A stretch of 64,000 bases of DNA from Parabacteroides hominis (GCF_014287585.1 NZ_JACOOJ010000032.1:1-64000), one strand, 5' to 3'; positions 19,281 through 28,670 are shown, counted from the first letter of the stretch. The notes: generated by a model not told the origin, from the letters alone. Numbers and translations: made by a program.

Positions 19281-20528
19281 CCGGATATATTGCAAAGCAA
19301 ACTCCAACTGCGTGTCCTTTCCCTCCATATAGTCCGAAACCGTCTGTTTGACGAGATAATCGGGAGCGATCCCTACTCCTTCCAGCGGAAAGCCCTTCGG
19401 GGAGAAGGCGGGTGGATTGGTCGGGATGCGGAAGCTGGTTCCGTGTGAAGTTTTGAATGTCCGGGGGCGGTTGCCCGTGTCACCGGCTGTCGGTTCGCCG
19501 ATCAGGATAGCGTTTCCGCTTTCCTTCATGTCCAGAACGAAACTTTCGGCGGCCGAGAACGTGAAGGCGCTTGTCAGCAGAATGATCTTTCCTTGGTAAG
19601 CATCTTCCATCGGGATCATCGGCAGGTTGTCAAGGCAATGAGGCTGTTCCTCGCGTATCAGGTAACGGCAAAGATCCCGCCCGTAGCCGCTGTTGCCTCC
19701 TCCGTTCCGGCGAACGTCGACTATCAGGTAGGGCAGATGTTTCACCTGCGGATAATCTTCTACGAAGCTCTCCATCACACCGTCCGTCATGGAGTTGATT
19801 TCCAGATATCCGATACTGTCGTTCAGGATTTTCCAGGATGTTTTCCGTCGGTCGCCAGTCCGGATGCTTCCTTGCGGCGGCAAGGCGAGTTGCAGGTCGA
19901 GCGTGTCGGTTCCCCGGCAAACCGTGTACGTCCTGTCTGTATCCGTATAGCTTTTGAAAAGGGTACGGGCAGTAAAAAGACGTTTGTATTGCGGTGTCGA
20001 AGCCGATATGTATTTCTCGTTCCGGTCCATCCACTCCTTGGCCGGTATACCGTCGACGGCGATGATCCGGTCTTTGTCGTTGAAGCCTGACCGTTGCAGG
20101 TAGGTGTCCGGTTTATCCACGAAAAGCGAGTCGCCGATGTGAACCGGGAAAGCTCCGAACCGATACTCTTTAAAGAAAACATTGGCATGTCCGATATGTA
20201 AAGCTGCGAAGTATTCCAACAACGCTTTCCCGTACTCTTCTCCGGTGGATAGCGTGCCGATCCGTTCGGCGTAGGAGGCGGAAAGGGCATCTATGTCGAT
20301 ATGCTTGGATTCGTAAAAGGAATAGTTCTCTTTCACAATCTTGCTGATCTCTGCAAAATCATCCGCAAACCGGTCGGACGGAAGCGGTAGTTCAGTCATA
20401 TAATGTATTTCTATTTCCACCTCGGAAGAGTGGAAGTATTTGGCATAGATAGCCAGTCCGACAAAAGCCAGTCCGGCGAGTAAAACAATTGCCGCCAGTG
20501 TCCGGCTGATGAGCTTGGGTACTTTCAT
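19275..20528 (-). CDS. S41-family peptidase, membrane-anchored
   Basis: 417 residues with an N-terminal membrane segment ([19 protein letters not shown]) and a periplasmic body. The S41 core shows [15 protein letters not shown] and the nucleophile serine in [15 protein letters not shown], followed by [15 protein letters not shown]-like substrate-recognition region ([25 protein letters not shown]) lies before it. The general-base lysine of classic C-terminal processing peptidases is not obvious, as in other tricorn-like S41 proteins of gut Bacteroidota. ATG 20528 is chosen to place the hydrophobic anchor at the N-terminus. Confidence 0.85.
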   Translation of the reverse strand: MKVPKLISRTLAAIVLLAGLAFVGLAIYAKYFHSSEVEIEIHYMTELPLPSDRFADDFAEISKIVKENYSFYESKHIDIDALSASYAERIGTLSTGEEYGKALLEYFAALHIGHANVFFKEYRFGAFPVHIGDSLFVDKPDTYLQRSGFNDKDRIIAVDGIPAKEWMDRNEKYISASTPQYKRLFTARTLFKSYTDTDRTYTVCRGTDTLDLQLALPPQGSIRTGDRRKTSWKILNDSIGYLEINSMTDGVMESFVEDYPQVKHLPYLIVDVRRNGGGNSGYGRDLCRYLIREEQPHCLDNLPMIPMEDAYQGKIILLTSAFTFSAAESFVLDMKESGNAILIGEPTAGDTGNRPRTFKTSHGTSFRIPTNPPAFSPKGFPLEGVGIAPDYLVKQTVSDYMEGKDTQLEFALQYIRL

Positions 20529-20554
20529 TGGGTTTGCTTTTATGTGATTCGGGA

Positions 20555-20585
20555 CAAATGTAGGAGATTGTAAACTTTTCTGCAA
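20555..20585 (-). promoter_or_regulatory. Promoter of S41 peptidase gene
   Basis: On the minus strand TTGC (20585-20582) and TACATTTG (20562-20555) are separated by 19 bases, a good Bacteroidales promoter, ending 26 bases before the start codon. Confidence 0.65.
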
Positions 20586-20647
20586 TCTTAATTTCAATTA
20601 AGTGCCTGAAAAAGTATAATTACCGTAATTATATTGTATCTTTAGTG

Positions 20648-20757
20648 CCTTGTAATCTTTGTTCGACGAGGGTCGGACAGTTGTTCGAGCCACGTCGAAT
20701 AGCTGTTCCACCTCCGTCGGATAACTGTTCGACCCGGCTCGGACAAAGATTACAAGG
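20648..20757. repeat. Palindrome-flanked tandem array, four 22-base units
   Basis: Four 22-base units (20664-20751) of the pattern YGACNN-N-GTCGGAYA-N-CTGTT lie between two 18-base inverted repeats (CCTTGTAATCTTTGTYCG at 20648-20665 and its complement at 20740-20757, one mismatch). Most units contain GTTCGAC/GTCGGAC half-palindromes, so the whole 110 bases can fold as one long hairpin or several small ones. It lies between the divergent S41 peptidase and HU-family genes; the rest of the roughly 300-base gap holds the peptidase promoter. Confidence 0.85.
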
Positions 20758-20824
20758 GGGGTTATTGAGAATAGGAGCGGGGAAAATGAAATTAGAATGC
20801 TGATAATCCTAAAAAACGAAGCAC

Positions 20825-21424
20825 ATGGGAGCACATTACAGTTTGTTTAAAAATCCGGGCAAAGAAGGTGAAGAAGAGAAAGCCACCTTGCATGCCCGTC
20901 TGGTCAACCAGCGGATCATTCATACGGAAGAACTGGCCGAAGATATATCGGATGCCTGTTCCTTCAATACCGCCGATGTGAAAGGCATGCTGGAAGCGCT
21001 GAAGAGGCGGTTGGCGTTTCATCTGAAATACGGTGCGGTTGTCGAGTTGGAAGGGATCGGTACGTTTTCCGTTTCCTTGAAATGCCCGCCGTTGACGGAA
21101 GAGAAAGATATTAAGCCGAAGCATGTGCGCTTTAGCAAGGTCGTATTTCGCTGCTCCAAGGAGTTGCGTTCCGGCCTGAAATATATGGAAATAGAACGTT
21201 CTGACGGGGGAAGCCGCCTGAAAGTTCTTCCTTCCGACAAGCGGAAAGCGAATATCCTGAGATATCTGCAACAGAATGAAACGATTTCATCTTCATACTG
21301 CCGCGGTCTGAACGGCTGTTCCAAATATATGGCTTTGAAAGATCTGGATGAGCTGCGCAAGGAGGGAAAGATCGTGCGCTTAGGATATCGTTCGAATGCA
21401 CAGTACGGACTGGCAAAACAGTAG
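20825..21424 (+). CDS. HU-family DNA-binding protein with C-terminal winged-helix-like tail
   Basis: 199 residues. The N-terminal 125 residues form an HU/IHF-like (HU-HIG) domain: MGAHYSLFKNPGK, LVNQRIIHTEELAEDIS, GMLEALKRRLAFHLKYGAVVELEGIGTFSVSL. The remaining 70 residues (RKANILRYLQQNE, LKDLDELRKEGKIVRLG) look like a small winged-helix module. It probably binds and bends DNA as a nucleoid or locus-specific factor. It is alone on its strand and lies directly beside the 22-base tandem array. Confidence 0.8.
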   Translation: MGAHYSLFKNPGKEGEEEKATLHARLVNQRIIHTEELAEDISDACSFNTADVKGMLEALKRRLAFHLKYGAVVELEGIGTFSVSLKCPPLTEEKDIKPKHVRFSKVVFRCSKELRSGLKYMEIERSDGGSRLKVLPSDKRKANILRYLQQNETISSSYCRGLNGCSKYMALKDLDELRKEGKIVRLGYRSNAQYGLAKQ

Positions 21425-21464
21425 TGTACTTTTGTACTCCGGCACAGCTCACCTGTAGATGTCT

Positions 21465-22097
21465 TTACTTGTTTGGGACCTCTTCCTGCGAATAGATTGT
21501 CTTACCCCGTTGGCTGATAGTCCACTCTCCGTCTATGAGGCGTACATTCTTTGTGTCGTCGTCCTCTACGTTCCAGGCATATCCGCCGGATGGGAGTGAG
21601 CGCCTATCCAGTATCTCGTTTTTATCTCCCGAAGAGAAGAACAGTTCGACTTGGGTGGAATCCGGACTGAAAACGATAAAAGCAGACTGGTCGCCGTCGA
21701 CAGCTTTCATCCGGATGCCCTTTTCGAATACACGGATGCAATCTTGCTGCACTTCGCTCCATTGGTAGCCGGCCGAACCGATACAACCATGCTCGTCCCG
21801 GTCGCCGCCAACCATGTTTCTCCTTCCGGGGACAACCACAATCTTTTGTGCGTTCATCCCCGTCTTATATTTTCCGCCATAATATACGGTAGCCGTATCA
21901 TCGAGCAAGATACCGTCCGTTACGACCCTTTCCGCATCCAACGTGCTGAAAGAAAGTGTGTCGCCTTCTTCGGAAACGACTGTCAACGTATTCATGGTTG
22001 CATCGCAGACAACTCCTTTAACCATCGAAGCCTTTGGCGAACAAGCAAAAATAATGCCGGCACATAAAGCGATTGCCGCAAGATTCAATTTATTCAT
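21465..22097 (-). CDS. Lipoprotein with GCIGSAGYQW motif
   Basis: About 210 residues. ATG 22097 gives a lipoprotein signal ending IIFAC (Cys about residue 19). The first half resembles an OB-like NlpE domain (VKGVVCDATMNTLTVVSEEGDTLSF), and the second half begins GCIGSAGYQWSEVQQDCIRVFE, a two-cysteine motif common in Bacteroidota envelope proteins. It lies ten bases after the MaoC gene on the same strand, so an operon is likely. The function is unknown; a stress or metal sensor is only a guess from the NlpE likeness. Confidence 0.7.
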   Translation of the reverse strand: MNKLNLAAIALCAGIIFACSPKASMVKGVVCDATMNTLTVVSEEGDTLSFSTLDAERVVTDGILLDDTATVYYGGKYKTGMNAQKIVVVPGRRNMVGGDRDEHGCIGSAGYQWSEVQQDCIRVFEKGIRMKAVDGDQSAFIVFSPDSTQVELFFSSGDKNEILDRRSLPSGGYAWNVEDDDTKNVRLIDGEWTISQRGKTIYSQEEVPNK

Positions 22098-22107
22098 ATT
22101 TCTGTCC

Positions 22108-22572
22108 TTAGTTGAAGTAATACAGGAAGATCGCAACGCCTTCCAATGCCTTCTTCGGTTGATCCTTGATTTCGATGGCGAACTTGATCTCAGCCTTGGC
22201 CACGCCGCGCAGATTCGTTAAAGTCTGTAGCTTGGCGATCAGGCGGATGCTTTGTCCGGTCAATACGGGTTGCCCGAATTTCATCTTGTCCATGCCGTAA
22301 TTAATCATCATCTTCAGGTTGTTCACCTCGATGATCTGGCCCCACAGATGCGGAAGAAGCGATAAGGTCAGGTAGCCGTGCGCAATCGTGCTATGGAACG
22401 GGCTTTCCACTTTGGCGCGTTCGGGGTCCACGTGAATCCACTGGTGATCCAATGTCGCATCGGCAAAAAGGTTGATGCGCTCCTGCGTCAGTTCTACATA
22501 ATCGGAAATACCGATTTGCTGGCCTATCAGCTTTTCAAAGTCTTCATACGAGTTGATAATTACTTTTTCCAT
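22108..22572 (-). CDS. MaoC-family hot-dog dehydratase
   Basis: 154-residue cytoplasmic hot-dog fold protein. The catalytic region ATLDHQWIHVDPERA (about residues 38-52) supplies the Asp/His pair of R-specific enoyl-CoA hydratases, and IAHGYLTLSLLP follows as in the NodN/MaoC family. It likely hydrates a trans-2-enoyl-CoA or a related acyl thioester. The exact substrate cannot be inferred. The 229 bases between it and the hxlR gene show no gene or repeat. Confidence 0.85.
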   Translation of the reverse strand: MEKVIINSYEDFEKLIGQQIGISDYVELTQERINLFADATLDHQWIHVDPERAKVESPFHSTIAHGYLTLSLLPHLWGQIIEVNNLKMMINYGMDKMKFGQPVLTGQSIRLIAKLQTLTNLRGVAKAEIKFAIEIKDQPKKALEGVAIFLYYFN

Positions 22573-22801
22573 TATTCTCTTGTTTAGTTAATTATGATCT
22601 TACACGCTTTCTATCAGGTCACTATGATATGCTTTTATCAGCAAGTACAAGTTGACTATGCAATTTTCGCAAAAAATCCTGGAATAAACAAATTCACGAC
22701 CGACTGTCTGCAAACCTTTTTCGATGGAAGTTTGCGGATTATCACCCGCCGCAACAAAAACGCGTGGCATCGGATATCTGACTGTTAGATGTGCTTAAAG
22801 A

Positions 22802-23170
22802 CTATTTTATCTTGTCTTTCTTCCTGTCGCTGATGATATTGTCCATGTTCTCTTTTGCCCATATTATCAATGAATTGATATGAGGAAACAAGGATACGGC
22901 CCGTTCTGTCAAAGCATACTCCACACGTGGCGGTACTTCGGGATATATCGTCCGCTTAACGAATCCGTCCTCTTCGAGCGTGCGAAGTGTGACCGTAAGC
23001 ATTTTTTGCGAAATATCGGGAATTGCATGGCGCAAGTCTCTGAAACGCATTTTATCAGTTTGCGTTAGTGTGTAAATGACCAAAAGGGACCATTTGTCGC
23101 TCATCCGTGCCAGAATATTACGTATCGGGCATTGCGGGTCATAGGCATCCAAAATCATTGTTCTGTCCAT
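22802..23170 (-). CDS. HxlR-family transcriptional regulator
   Basis: 122 residues with a single winged-helix HxlR domain: CPIRNILARMSDKWSLLVIYTL, then MRFRDLRHAIPDISQKMLTVTLRTLEEDGFV as the recognition helix region and RVEYALTERAVSL as the wing. These dimeric regulators often respond to aldehydes or reactive species and control a divergent neighbour, here the NAD(P)-binding gene. Candidate operators lie in the 242-base intergenic region. Confidence 0.9.
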   Translation of the reverse strand: MDRTMILDAYDPQCPIRNILARMSDKWSLLVIYTLTQTDKMRFRDLRHAIPDISQKMLTVTLRTLEEDGFVKRTIYPEVPPRVEYALTERAVSLFPHINSLIIWAKENMDNIISDRKKDKIK

Positions 23171-23197
23171 AACTTGTTATTATCTAATATTAGTACA

Positions 23198-23208
23198 CAA
23201 AGGTAACC
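23198..23208 (-). promoter_or_regulatory. hxlR promoter overlapping GGTAACC palindrome
   Basis: CAAAGGTA (23198-23205) is TACCTTTG on the minus strand, 27 bases before the hxlR start. It overlaps GGTAACC (23202-23208), half of the motif found again upstream of the divergent gene. I infer autoregulation. Confidence 0.5.
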
Positions 23209-23282
23209 TAATCTCTTAGAATCTGCAAGTATGGAAAAAAATTAAAAAAAATCGTCTTTCAAATACCTTATATTCAACAATC

Positions 23283-23298
23283 GTTACTCATAGGTAAC
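23283..23298. promoter_or_regulatory. Candidate HxlR operator
   Basis: GTTAC-N6-GTAAC is a perfect inverted repeat about 22 bases upstream of the -33 region of the divergent gene. HxlR dimers bind such short dyads. Confidence 0.45.
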
Positions 23299-23320
23299 TA
23301 TTTGCATATTAAGTGCCTAC

Positions 23321-23351
23321 TTGACAAAGCACTTTTCCTGTTTTATATTTG
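23321..23351 (+). promoter_or_regulatory. Promoter of NAD(P)-binding gene
   Basis: TTG at 23321-23323 and TATATTTG at 23344-23351 are separated by 20 bases, matching the Bacteroidales -33/-7 layout, about 60 bases before the start. Confidence 0.6.
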
Positions 23352-23412
23352 CAATCCAAAAGAGATAAAGAATCTTTTGGAAACTAATGTTTAATATCAA
23401 TATTTTACGAGC

Positions 23413-24072
23413 ATGAAAAATGTAGTTTTAATCGGAGCAAGCGGATTCGTAGGTTCAGCAATTTTGAACGAGGCATTGAATCGAGGGCATAAGGTAACTG
23501 CCGTTGTACTGAATCCCGAAAAGATTACGGTAAGCAACACGAATCTAACCGTCATCATGGCAGATGCCACCGACCCGGAGATTTTGGCCGGACTGGCCGC
23601 AGGCAAGGACGCTGTTATCAGTGCGTACAATCCCGGTTGGGGCAATCCCCGCCAGTATGAAGAGACATTAGAAAACTATCCTAAGATCGTCGAAGGAGTG
23701 AAGCGTGCGGGCGTGAAAAGATTGCTTATCGTTGGTGGTGCAGGGACTCTTTTTGTGAAACCGGGTGTACGTCTGATCGATACGGGGACTCTTCCCGAAG
23801 CATGGTTGCCGGGCGTGAAGTCCCTGGGAGAGTTTTATCTCGACACGCTGACTCAAGAAAAAGACATCGACTGGGTTTTCTTTTCTCCCGCCGGGAATCT
23901 CGGTAATATGGGGCCGGGCCTACGTACCGGCAAATATCGGCTCGGCAAGGACGAGATGCTTTTCGATGAAAAAGGCGAGAGCTTTATCTCGGTGGAAGAC
24001 TATGCAGTTGCGATGATCGACGAACTGGAACAGGAGAACCATCATCAGGAGCGCTTCACGGCGGCTTATTAA
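23413..24072 (+). CDS. NAD(P)H-binding NmrA/SDR-like protein
   Basis: 219 residues with a Rossmann fold: the dinucleotide motif IGASGFVGSAI at about residues 7-17, DAVISAYNPG, KRLLIVGGAGTLF and FFSPAGNLG. It belongs to the atypical short-chain dehydrogenases (NAD(P)H azoreductase or quinone reductase-like). Divergence from hxlR fits the common HxlR/oxidoreductase pairing for redox or aldehyde stress. The next gene starts 35 bases later and is probably cotranscribed. Confidence 0.85.
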   Translation: MKNVVLIGASGFVGSAILNEALNRGHKVTAVVLNPEKITVSNTNLTVIMADATDPEILAGLAAGKDAVISAYNPGWGNPRQYEETLENYPKIVEGVKRAGVKRLLIVGGAGTLFVKPGVRLIDTGTLPEAWLPGVKSLGEFYLDTLTQEKDIDWVFFSPAGNLGNMGPGLRTGKYRLGKDEMLFDEKGESFISVEDYAVAMIDELEQENHHQERFTAAY

Positions 24073-24107
24073 AATTAGTTCGTAATAAAAATAAAAAATT
24101 ACCGGAA

Positions 24108-24953
24108 ATGAAAAAGATTGTCTTTGTTTTTGTGATTGTAATGGGATTTGTATGCAATTCATTTGCACAGTACCAGGGTAAAATCGAAGTGTATAAATAT
24201 ACGGATATGACGCTTCACTCGTATGCCTCCGCAGAAGAGATGGGAGACGTTTCGTTCATAATCGAAGGAAAAGACGGATTGATTGTATTGGAACAGCAAT
24301 CTTTTTTCAATTCGATAAAGGATTTCGGCAACTATCTGAAAACGTTAGGCAAACCGGTTGTCAAAGTTGTTTCTTCTTATCATTCCGGTGGTTTGAACGC
24401 ATGGGATTCCTCGTTGGTTGTCATGATCGAAGGAATGCCTGAATTTGAAAAAGGAGAGATGGCCCAAAAGATGATGAAAGGTTTTGCAGAACGATTCGGC
24501 GGGAAAATGGATACACGTCCACATGCGGAAACCGGTGTAATTCCAGCCGACTCCAAACAGACATGGGCTGGTATTGATCTCCAGTTTGTTCCAGCACCTT
24601 CGACATCCGCTTTTCCTGCTGCGGATATCATCATTGCGGACAAGGTATTCTATACGCATTCCGCACCGACAATTTCACATATACGTGGAATCAGGGATAG
24701 GGAAACGATCGACAAGCAGTTGGACTATTTAAAGGGAATCAAAAATTCCGGTTGTGAATTGGTCGTAGGCAGTCATGGTGTTGCCGGGCGCATGGATGTC
24801 GTAGATTTTCAAATCACGTATTTGGAACGGATGAAAAAACTGTTGGACACAGCAACAAGCAAAGAAGAGTTCGTCGCAGGAATGAAAGATTCATTCTCAG
24901 GTTTACCGGAAGAACGGAATCTGAACGCTACGGCTGCAAATCTTTATAATTGA
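24108..24953 (+). CDS. Secreted metallo-beta-lactamase-fold protein with degenerate metal site
   Basis: 281 residues with a signal peptide (IVFVFVIVMGFVCNSFAQ). The pattern VSFIIEGKDGLIVLEQQSF then VVKVVSSYHSGGLNAW matches the early strands of MBL-fold hydrolases, but the HxHxDH zinc motif is reduced to a single His (YHSGG), so zinc hydrolysis is doubtful. Late IIIADKVFYTHSAPT and VVGSHGV are in place for the remaining fold. It follows the NAD(P)-binding gene in the HxlR-linked unit. Confidence 0.7.
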   Translation: MKKIVFVFVIVMGFVCNSFAQYQGKIEVYKYTDMTLHSYASAEEMGDVSFIIEGKDGLIVLEQQSFFNSIKDFGNYLKTLGKPVVKVVSSYHSGGLNAWDSSLVVMIEGMPEFEKGEMAQKMMKGFAERFGGKMDTRPHAETGVIPADSKQTWAGIDLQFVPAPSTSAFPAADIIIADKVFYTHSAPTISHIRGIRDRETIDKQLDYLKGIKNSGCELVVGSHGVAGRMDVVDFQITYLERMKKLLDTATSKEEFVAGMKDSFSGLPEERNLNATAANLYN

Positions 24954-25066
24954 AGCGGATGCTGTTTTTCAAAATGAGGACGAATCGCGACGAGAACAAG
25001 AACGACGGATGTCAGCACCTGTATAGATAAGCGGCTGGATAAGATTATCCCCTAAATAGCTGTGCC

Positions 25067-25120
25067 TGCAACTTAACTCTGTTTATTTTGTTGATTTTAT
25101 ATAGATAGAGTTAAGTTGCA
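25067..25120. repeat. 14-base perfect inverted repeat in leader of AsmA-like gene
   Basis: TGCAACTTAACTCT (25067-25080) and its exact complement (25107-25120) enclose a 26-base AT-rich loop and end 16 bases before the start codon. Transcribed, it would form a strong stem just ahead of the ribosome-binding region. The rest of the 183-base gap shows nothing. Confidence 0.75.
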
Positions 25121-25136
25121 ATCTTATTTAAGTCTT

Positions 25137-28100
25137 ATGGGGAAGACAAAAAAAGTCATTGGGTACACGTTGGGGATCGCGATAGTGCTGACCGCCGCTA
25201 TATTCCTGCTTAATCTTCATCTGACGAAACGCCTCGAACGGTATCTCCGGAAAGAACTGATCCATCGGACAGCCGAGGCTACGGATGGCTTCTATATGCT
25301 TTCTTTCGATAACCTTTCCATCAGTTTCTTCAAAGGTGAATTGATGCTTGAGGGAGTAAAGCTATATCCCGACCCGGCGGTTTTCCGGGATTGGGAAAGA
25401 AAAGACAGCCTGCCGTCTACCTATGTGACGGCCGAGGTCGGTATGATCGACTTTAAAGGATTGAACCTTACCTGGCGATGGAGTTACAAGCAGTTGCATT
25501 TCGATTCGTTTGAAATCAGGAATCCGGAGATACAGGTGTTTAACCCTTACTATTCGACGCGGGCGGAGGTGAAAGCGGGAAAAGAGGCGGAGACGAAGAC
25601 TTTGTACGAGGTAATCTCTCCTTACATTAATGTATTGAGCGTCCGCGTGCTGAACCTGGAGAACGCCAGCGTTTCCTATTCCGTGGAAAATCCTGTTTCG
25701 CCGATTGTCTATGCCTTGAACGATGTCAGTTTCCATGCGTATGGTTTCCGTTTGGATGAGGATTCGTCCGAAAGCGGGAAGTTGCTCTATTGCGACAATT
25801 TCGATTTCATTACCAACCGGTCGCAGACGCTATTGACCAATAATGACTTTCGCTTGCAGACGGACAGGATTCTGCTGAGTACGGAAGATTCCATTATCTC
25901 CATCTCCAATATTACGCTTACGCCCCAAGGTGAATTGTGGGAGGAACGGAAACAGCGGCCCGACAGCTACCTGAACGCGTTGATCAGGGCCATTGAAGTG
26001 AAAGGAATACAGTTTCGTCGTGAAAATGCGCTGAACTACTTGTCGGCACGTTCGTTCGATATTGTTTCTTCGGATATACAAGCCTTTAATCTGGCGGGGG
26101 AAAGCCAGCCGCCTGGCGGGAAAGTGAAGAAGAAAAGTCTGAATGAAATGGAGGCGGATTCTTTAGTCGGTTCCCTGTCTCTTTATGACTTGATATCACC
26201 GGTCTTGCATGCTGTCTCTATCAGGACGATCGGGATTGAGAAGGCGAAACTGCAATATTCCTTTGCCGTGAAAGATACGGTTGAGGTGTATAAGTTGGCA
26301 AACTTTGATTTCCATGCTTACGATTTTCAGGTGGATTCCGTATCGGAAGTCCGGCACGGCTTTTGGTATTCGCGTGCTTTCTCGTTCGAAGCGACCGGTA
26401 TAGAAGGGCTGATGGCGGCCCGCAATCACCGGTTTACGGTGAAGCGCATGGCGTTGGACACGGAAAGCGGGGATTTCAACCTGGAGCAAATCCGGCTGCG
26501 TCCCTTATCGGTTCGCGGACGAAACGATTATATGGCGGGAAGCATTGATACGGTTGGAATCCGTGGTTTGTCATACGACAAGGGGATCAGTGCCCGGTTG
26601 CTGAAAATCGATCGTCCGAATCTGCGTTATGTGGTGGCTCCCTCCTTTAGTAAGAAAGAGGCGAAGTCGGCAAACAGCCGTGTCGATGTGGAGGCGATCC
26701 TGAATCCCTTCCTTCGTTATCTCTCTGTTAAACGGGTGAGCCTGAACCATGCGTATGTGACGGTCGATGATAAAAGCGTGCCCGATCCGGTTACTTATAA
26801 GCTGAACGACTTTAATTTCTTTGCAACCGGTATTTTGGTGAACCGGCAGACGGGGGAGGGGAGCGGGCTGTTCTTCGACTATGGAAATATGGGGTTTAGC
26901 TTTAGCCGGTTCGATAACTATTTGCCGGGGAAAGAATACCGTCTTTCGGTGCGGAAAGGACAGTTTTCGACCGTGAAAGGAACCCTGGAATTGCAAGACA
27001 TCAAGCTGCTCCCAACAGATACGGCTGGGAAGGCGGCAAAGACATATATCCGGTTTTCTTCGCCGGGACTTCGTATAAGCGGGCTGAATCGGATACCTGA
27101 AAGGCCGGACCGGAATATACGTTTAACCTCGTTCGGGATAGATTCTCCCGCTATCCGGGTGTTCAAGCCGGACGGAAGCGGAGTGTCTGCTTCGTTGAAA
27201 TGTCTGGCATTGGAGGGGATTGCGTGGGACAGTACGTTGCTGAGGTTGGATGAGATTCGTCTGGAAAGCCCGGTTGCCGATATTTATCCCGGCCATGTTT
27301 CCGATACCTTACCTCATAAAGCGAAGGTCGAACCTGCTGATTTATATACGGCACTGGGAAAAGTCGCCGGACAAATCTCTTTGGGGCGCTTTAGTCTGAC
27401 GGATGCCAATATTCATTATGCTTATTTGGGGAAAAACGATTCTTTGCAACAGCAGAAGTTAGATACCACGAATCTGTTTGTAAAAGGCTTGGCTGTCGAT
27501 ACTCGTCTTCGTACCTATAAATTAGATGATATCCGTTTTTCAACCCGTAACCTGGCTTTCCCTCTGGATAACGGTTTCTATACTTTAAAGGTGGGCGGGG
27601 TGGATCTGACTGAGTCGAGTGCGGTTATCGACCGCATCCGTCTTGTATCTCCTTATCCTAAGATGCAATTTGCCTATTTGCAGCCGCATCATAAAGATTG
27701 GTTTGACGTGAGCGTCGGACGGGTTTCTTTGACAGGCATCGACCTGCCTTCTTATTTTTCGGAGAAAGTACTCCGGATAGCCGATGTGCAGATCTCGGAT
27801 CCCGTGTTGCAGAATCTGAAGAATAAGAAAATACCGGTTTCTCCGCATATTGTCCCGATGATTTATAGCGGGCTTCAGAAAGCTCCGGTGAAACTGGATT
27901 TCCAAAGAGTGGGAGTGAAAAACTTTTCTGTCGTTTATGAAGAACTGGCGAAGAAGGGAACGACGCCCGGCAAGCTGTTTTTTACGGATATGAACGGTAC
28001 GTTTACCGGCTTTACGAATATTGTTTCCCGTCCGGATCAATATATCGTGCTGGATGCTGATGGCAAGTTGATGGGGAAGGGGACCTTTACTGCTACCTGG

Positions 28101-28670
28101 CAGTTGCCGGTCGATTCGCTGAATGATCGTTTCCTGCTGAATGCCCGCCTGGACAGTTTCGACCTGACGGCGTTGAACGAGTTGCTTATTCCTTTGTCCT
28201 CGGCGGAAGTCCAGAGCGGACGAGTCCAGGGGATGACATTCAGTACGGAGGCCACCAGCAAAGGAGCTACCGTGGAGATGCTTTTTCTGTATAATGACTT
28301 GAAAGCCGCTTTGCTGAAGGAGAAAGGAGGGGAACTGACGGATAAGAAGTTTCTGACCAGCCTGGTCAACCGTATATTAAAACATGATAATCCGGATAAA
28401 ACAAAGAAAGGTTTTAACAAACCGCGCCATTCGAGTGTTTCAATAATAAGGGATCCTTATCATTCCACTTTCAATTATTTGTGGCAGATATTAAGACCGC
28501 CGTTGATTGAATCGGTCGGCGTTTCCAAAAAGAAGCAGGATGCAGCCAAAGGAGTTATGACTTTCTTTACGAAAGTGAAGAACTTCTTCCGGGGCAAAAA
28601 GGACGTTTCCGGGAAATCCGTTCCGGAAGATCGAAAAGAGGATGCTTTGTTATTAGAATTCGAACGATAA
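25137..28670 (+). CDS. Giant AsmA/DUF748-like envelope protein
   Basis: 1177 residues with one N-terminal membrane segment (VIGYTLGIAIVLTAAIFLLNLHL) and a long periplasmic, beta-rich body of repeated motifs such as LTWRWSYKQLHFDSFEIRNPEI and SPYINVLSVRVLNLENASVSY (two or three similar blocks near residues 150, 360 and 530). A basic, low-complexity tail closes it. This matches AsmA/TamB/YhdP-like proteins thought to bridge the periplasm and carry phospholipids. ATG 25137 is chosen over a TTG inside the upstream hairpin. A small GNAT gene starts immediately after the stop. Confidence 0.7.
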   Translation: MGKTKKVIGYTLGIAIVLTAAIFLLNLHLTKRLERYLRKELIHRTAEATDGFYMLSFDNLSISFFKGELMLEGVKLYPDPAVFRDWERKDSLPSTYVTAEVGMIDFKGLNLTWRWSYKQLHFDSFEIRNPEIQVFNPYYSTRAEVKAGKEAETKTLYEVISPYINVLSVRVLNLENASVSYSVENPVSPIVYALNDVSFHAYGFRLDEDSSESGKLLYCDNFDFITNRSQTLLTNNDFRLQTDRILLSTEDSIISISNITLTPQGELWEERKQRPDSYLNALIRAIEVKGIQFRRENALNYLSARSFDIVSSDIQAFNLAGESQPPGGKVKKKSLNEMEADSLVGSLSLYDLISPVLHAVSIRTIGIEKAKLQYSFAVKDTVEVYKLANFDFHAYDFQVDSVSEVRHGFWYSRAFSFEATGIEGLMAARNHRFTVKRMALDTESGDFNLEQIRLRPLSVRGRNDYMAGSIDTVGIRGLSYDKGISARLLKIDRPNLRYVVAPSFSKKEAKSANSRVDVEAILNPFLRYLSVKRVSLNHAYVTVDDKSVPDPVTYKLNDFNFFATGILVNRQTGEGSGLFFDYGNMGFSFSRFDNYLPGKEYRLSVRKGQFSTVKGTLELQDIKLLPTDTAGKAAKTYIRFSSPGLRISGLNRIPERPDRNIRLTSFGIDSPAIRVFKPDGSGVSASLKCLALEGIAWDSTLLRLDEIRLESPVADIYPGHVSDTLPHKAKVEPADLYTALGKVAGQISLGRFSLTDANIHYAYLGKNDSLQQQKLDTTNLFVKGLAVDTRLRTYKLDDIRFSTRNLAFPLDNGFYTLKVGGVDLTESSAVIDRIRLVSPYPKMQFAYLQPHHKDWFDVSVGRVSLTGIDLPSYFSEKVLRIADVQISDPVLQNLKNKKIPVSPHIVPMIYSGLQKAPVKLDFQRVGVKNFSVVYEELAKKGTTPGKLFFTDMNGTFTGFTNIVSRPDQYIVLDADGKLMGKGTFTATWQLPVDSLNDRFLLNARLDSFDLTALNELLIPLSSAEVQSGRVQGMTFSTEATSKGATVEMLFLYNDLKAALLKEKGGELTDKKFLTSLVNRILKHDNPDKTKKGFNKPRHSSVSIIRDPYHSTFNYLWQILRPPLIESVGVSKKKQDAAKGVMTFFTKVKNFFRGKKDVSGKSVPEDRKEDALLLEFER

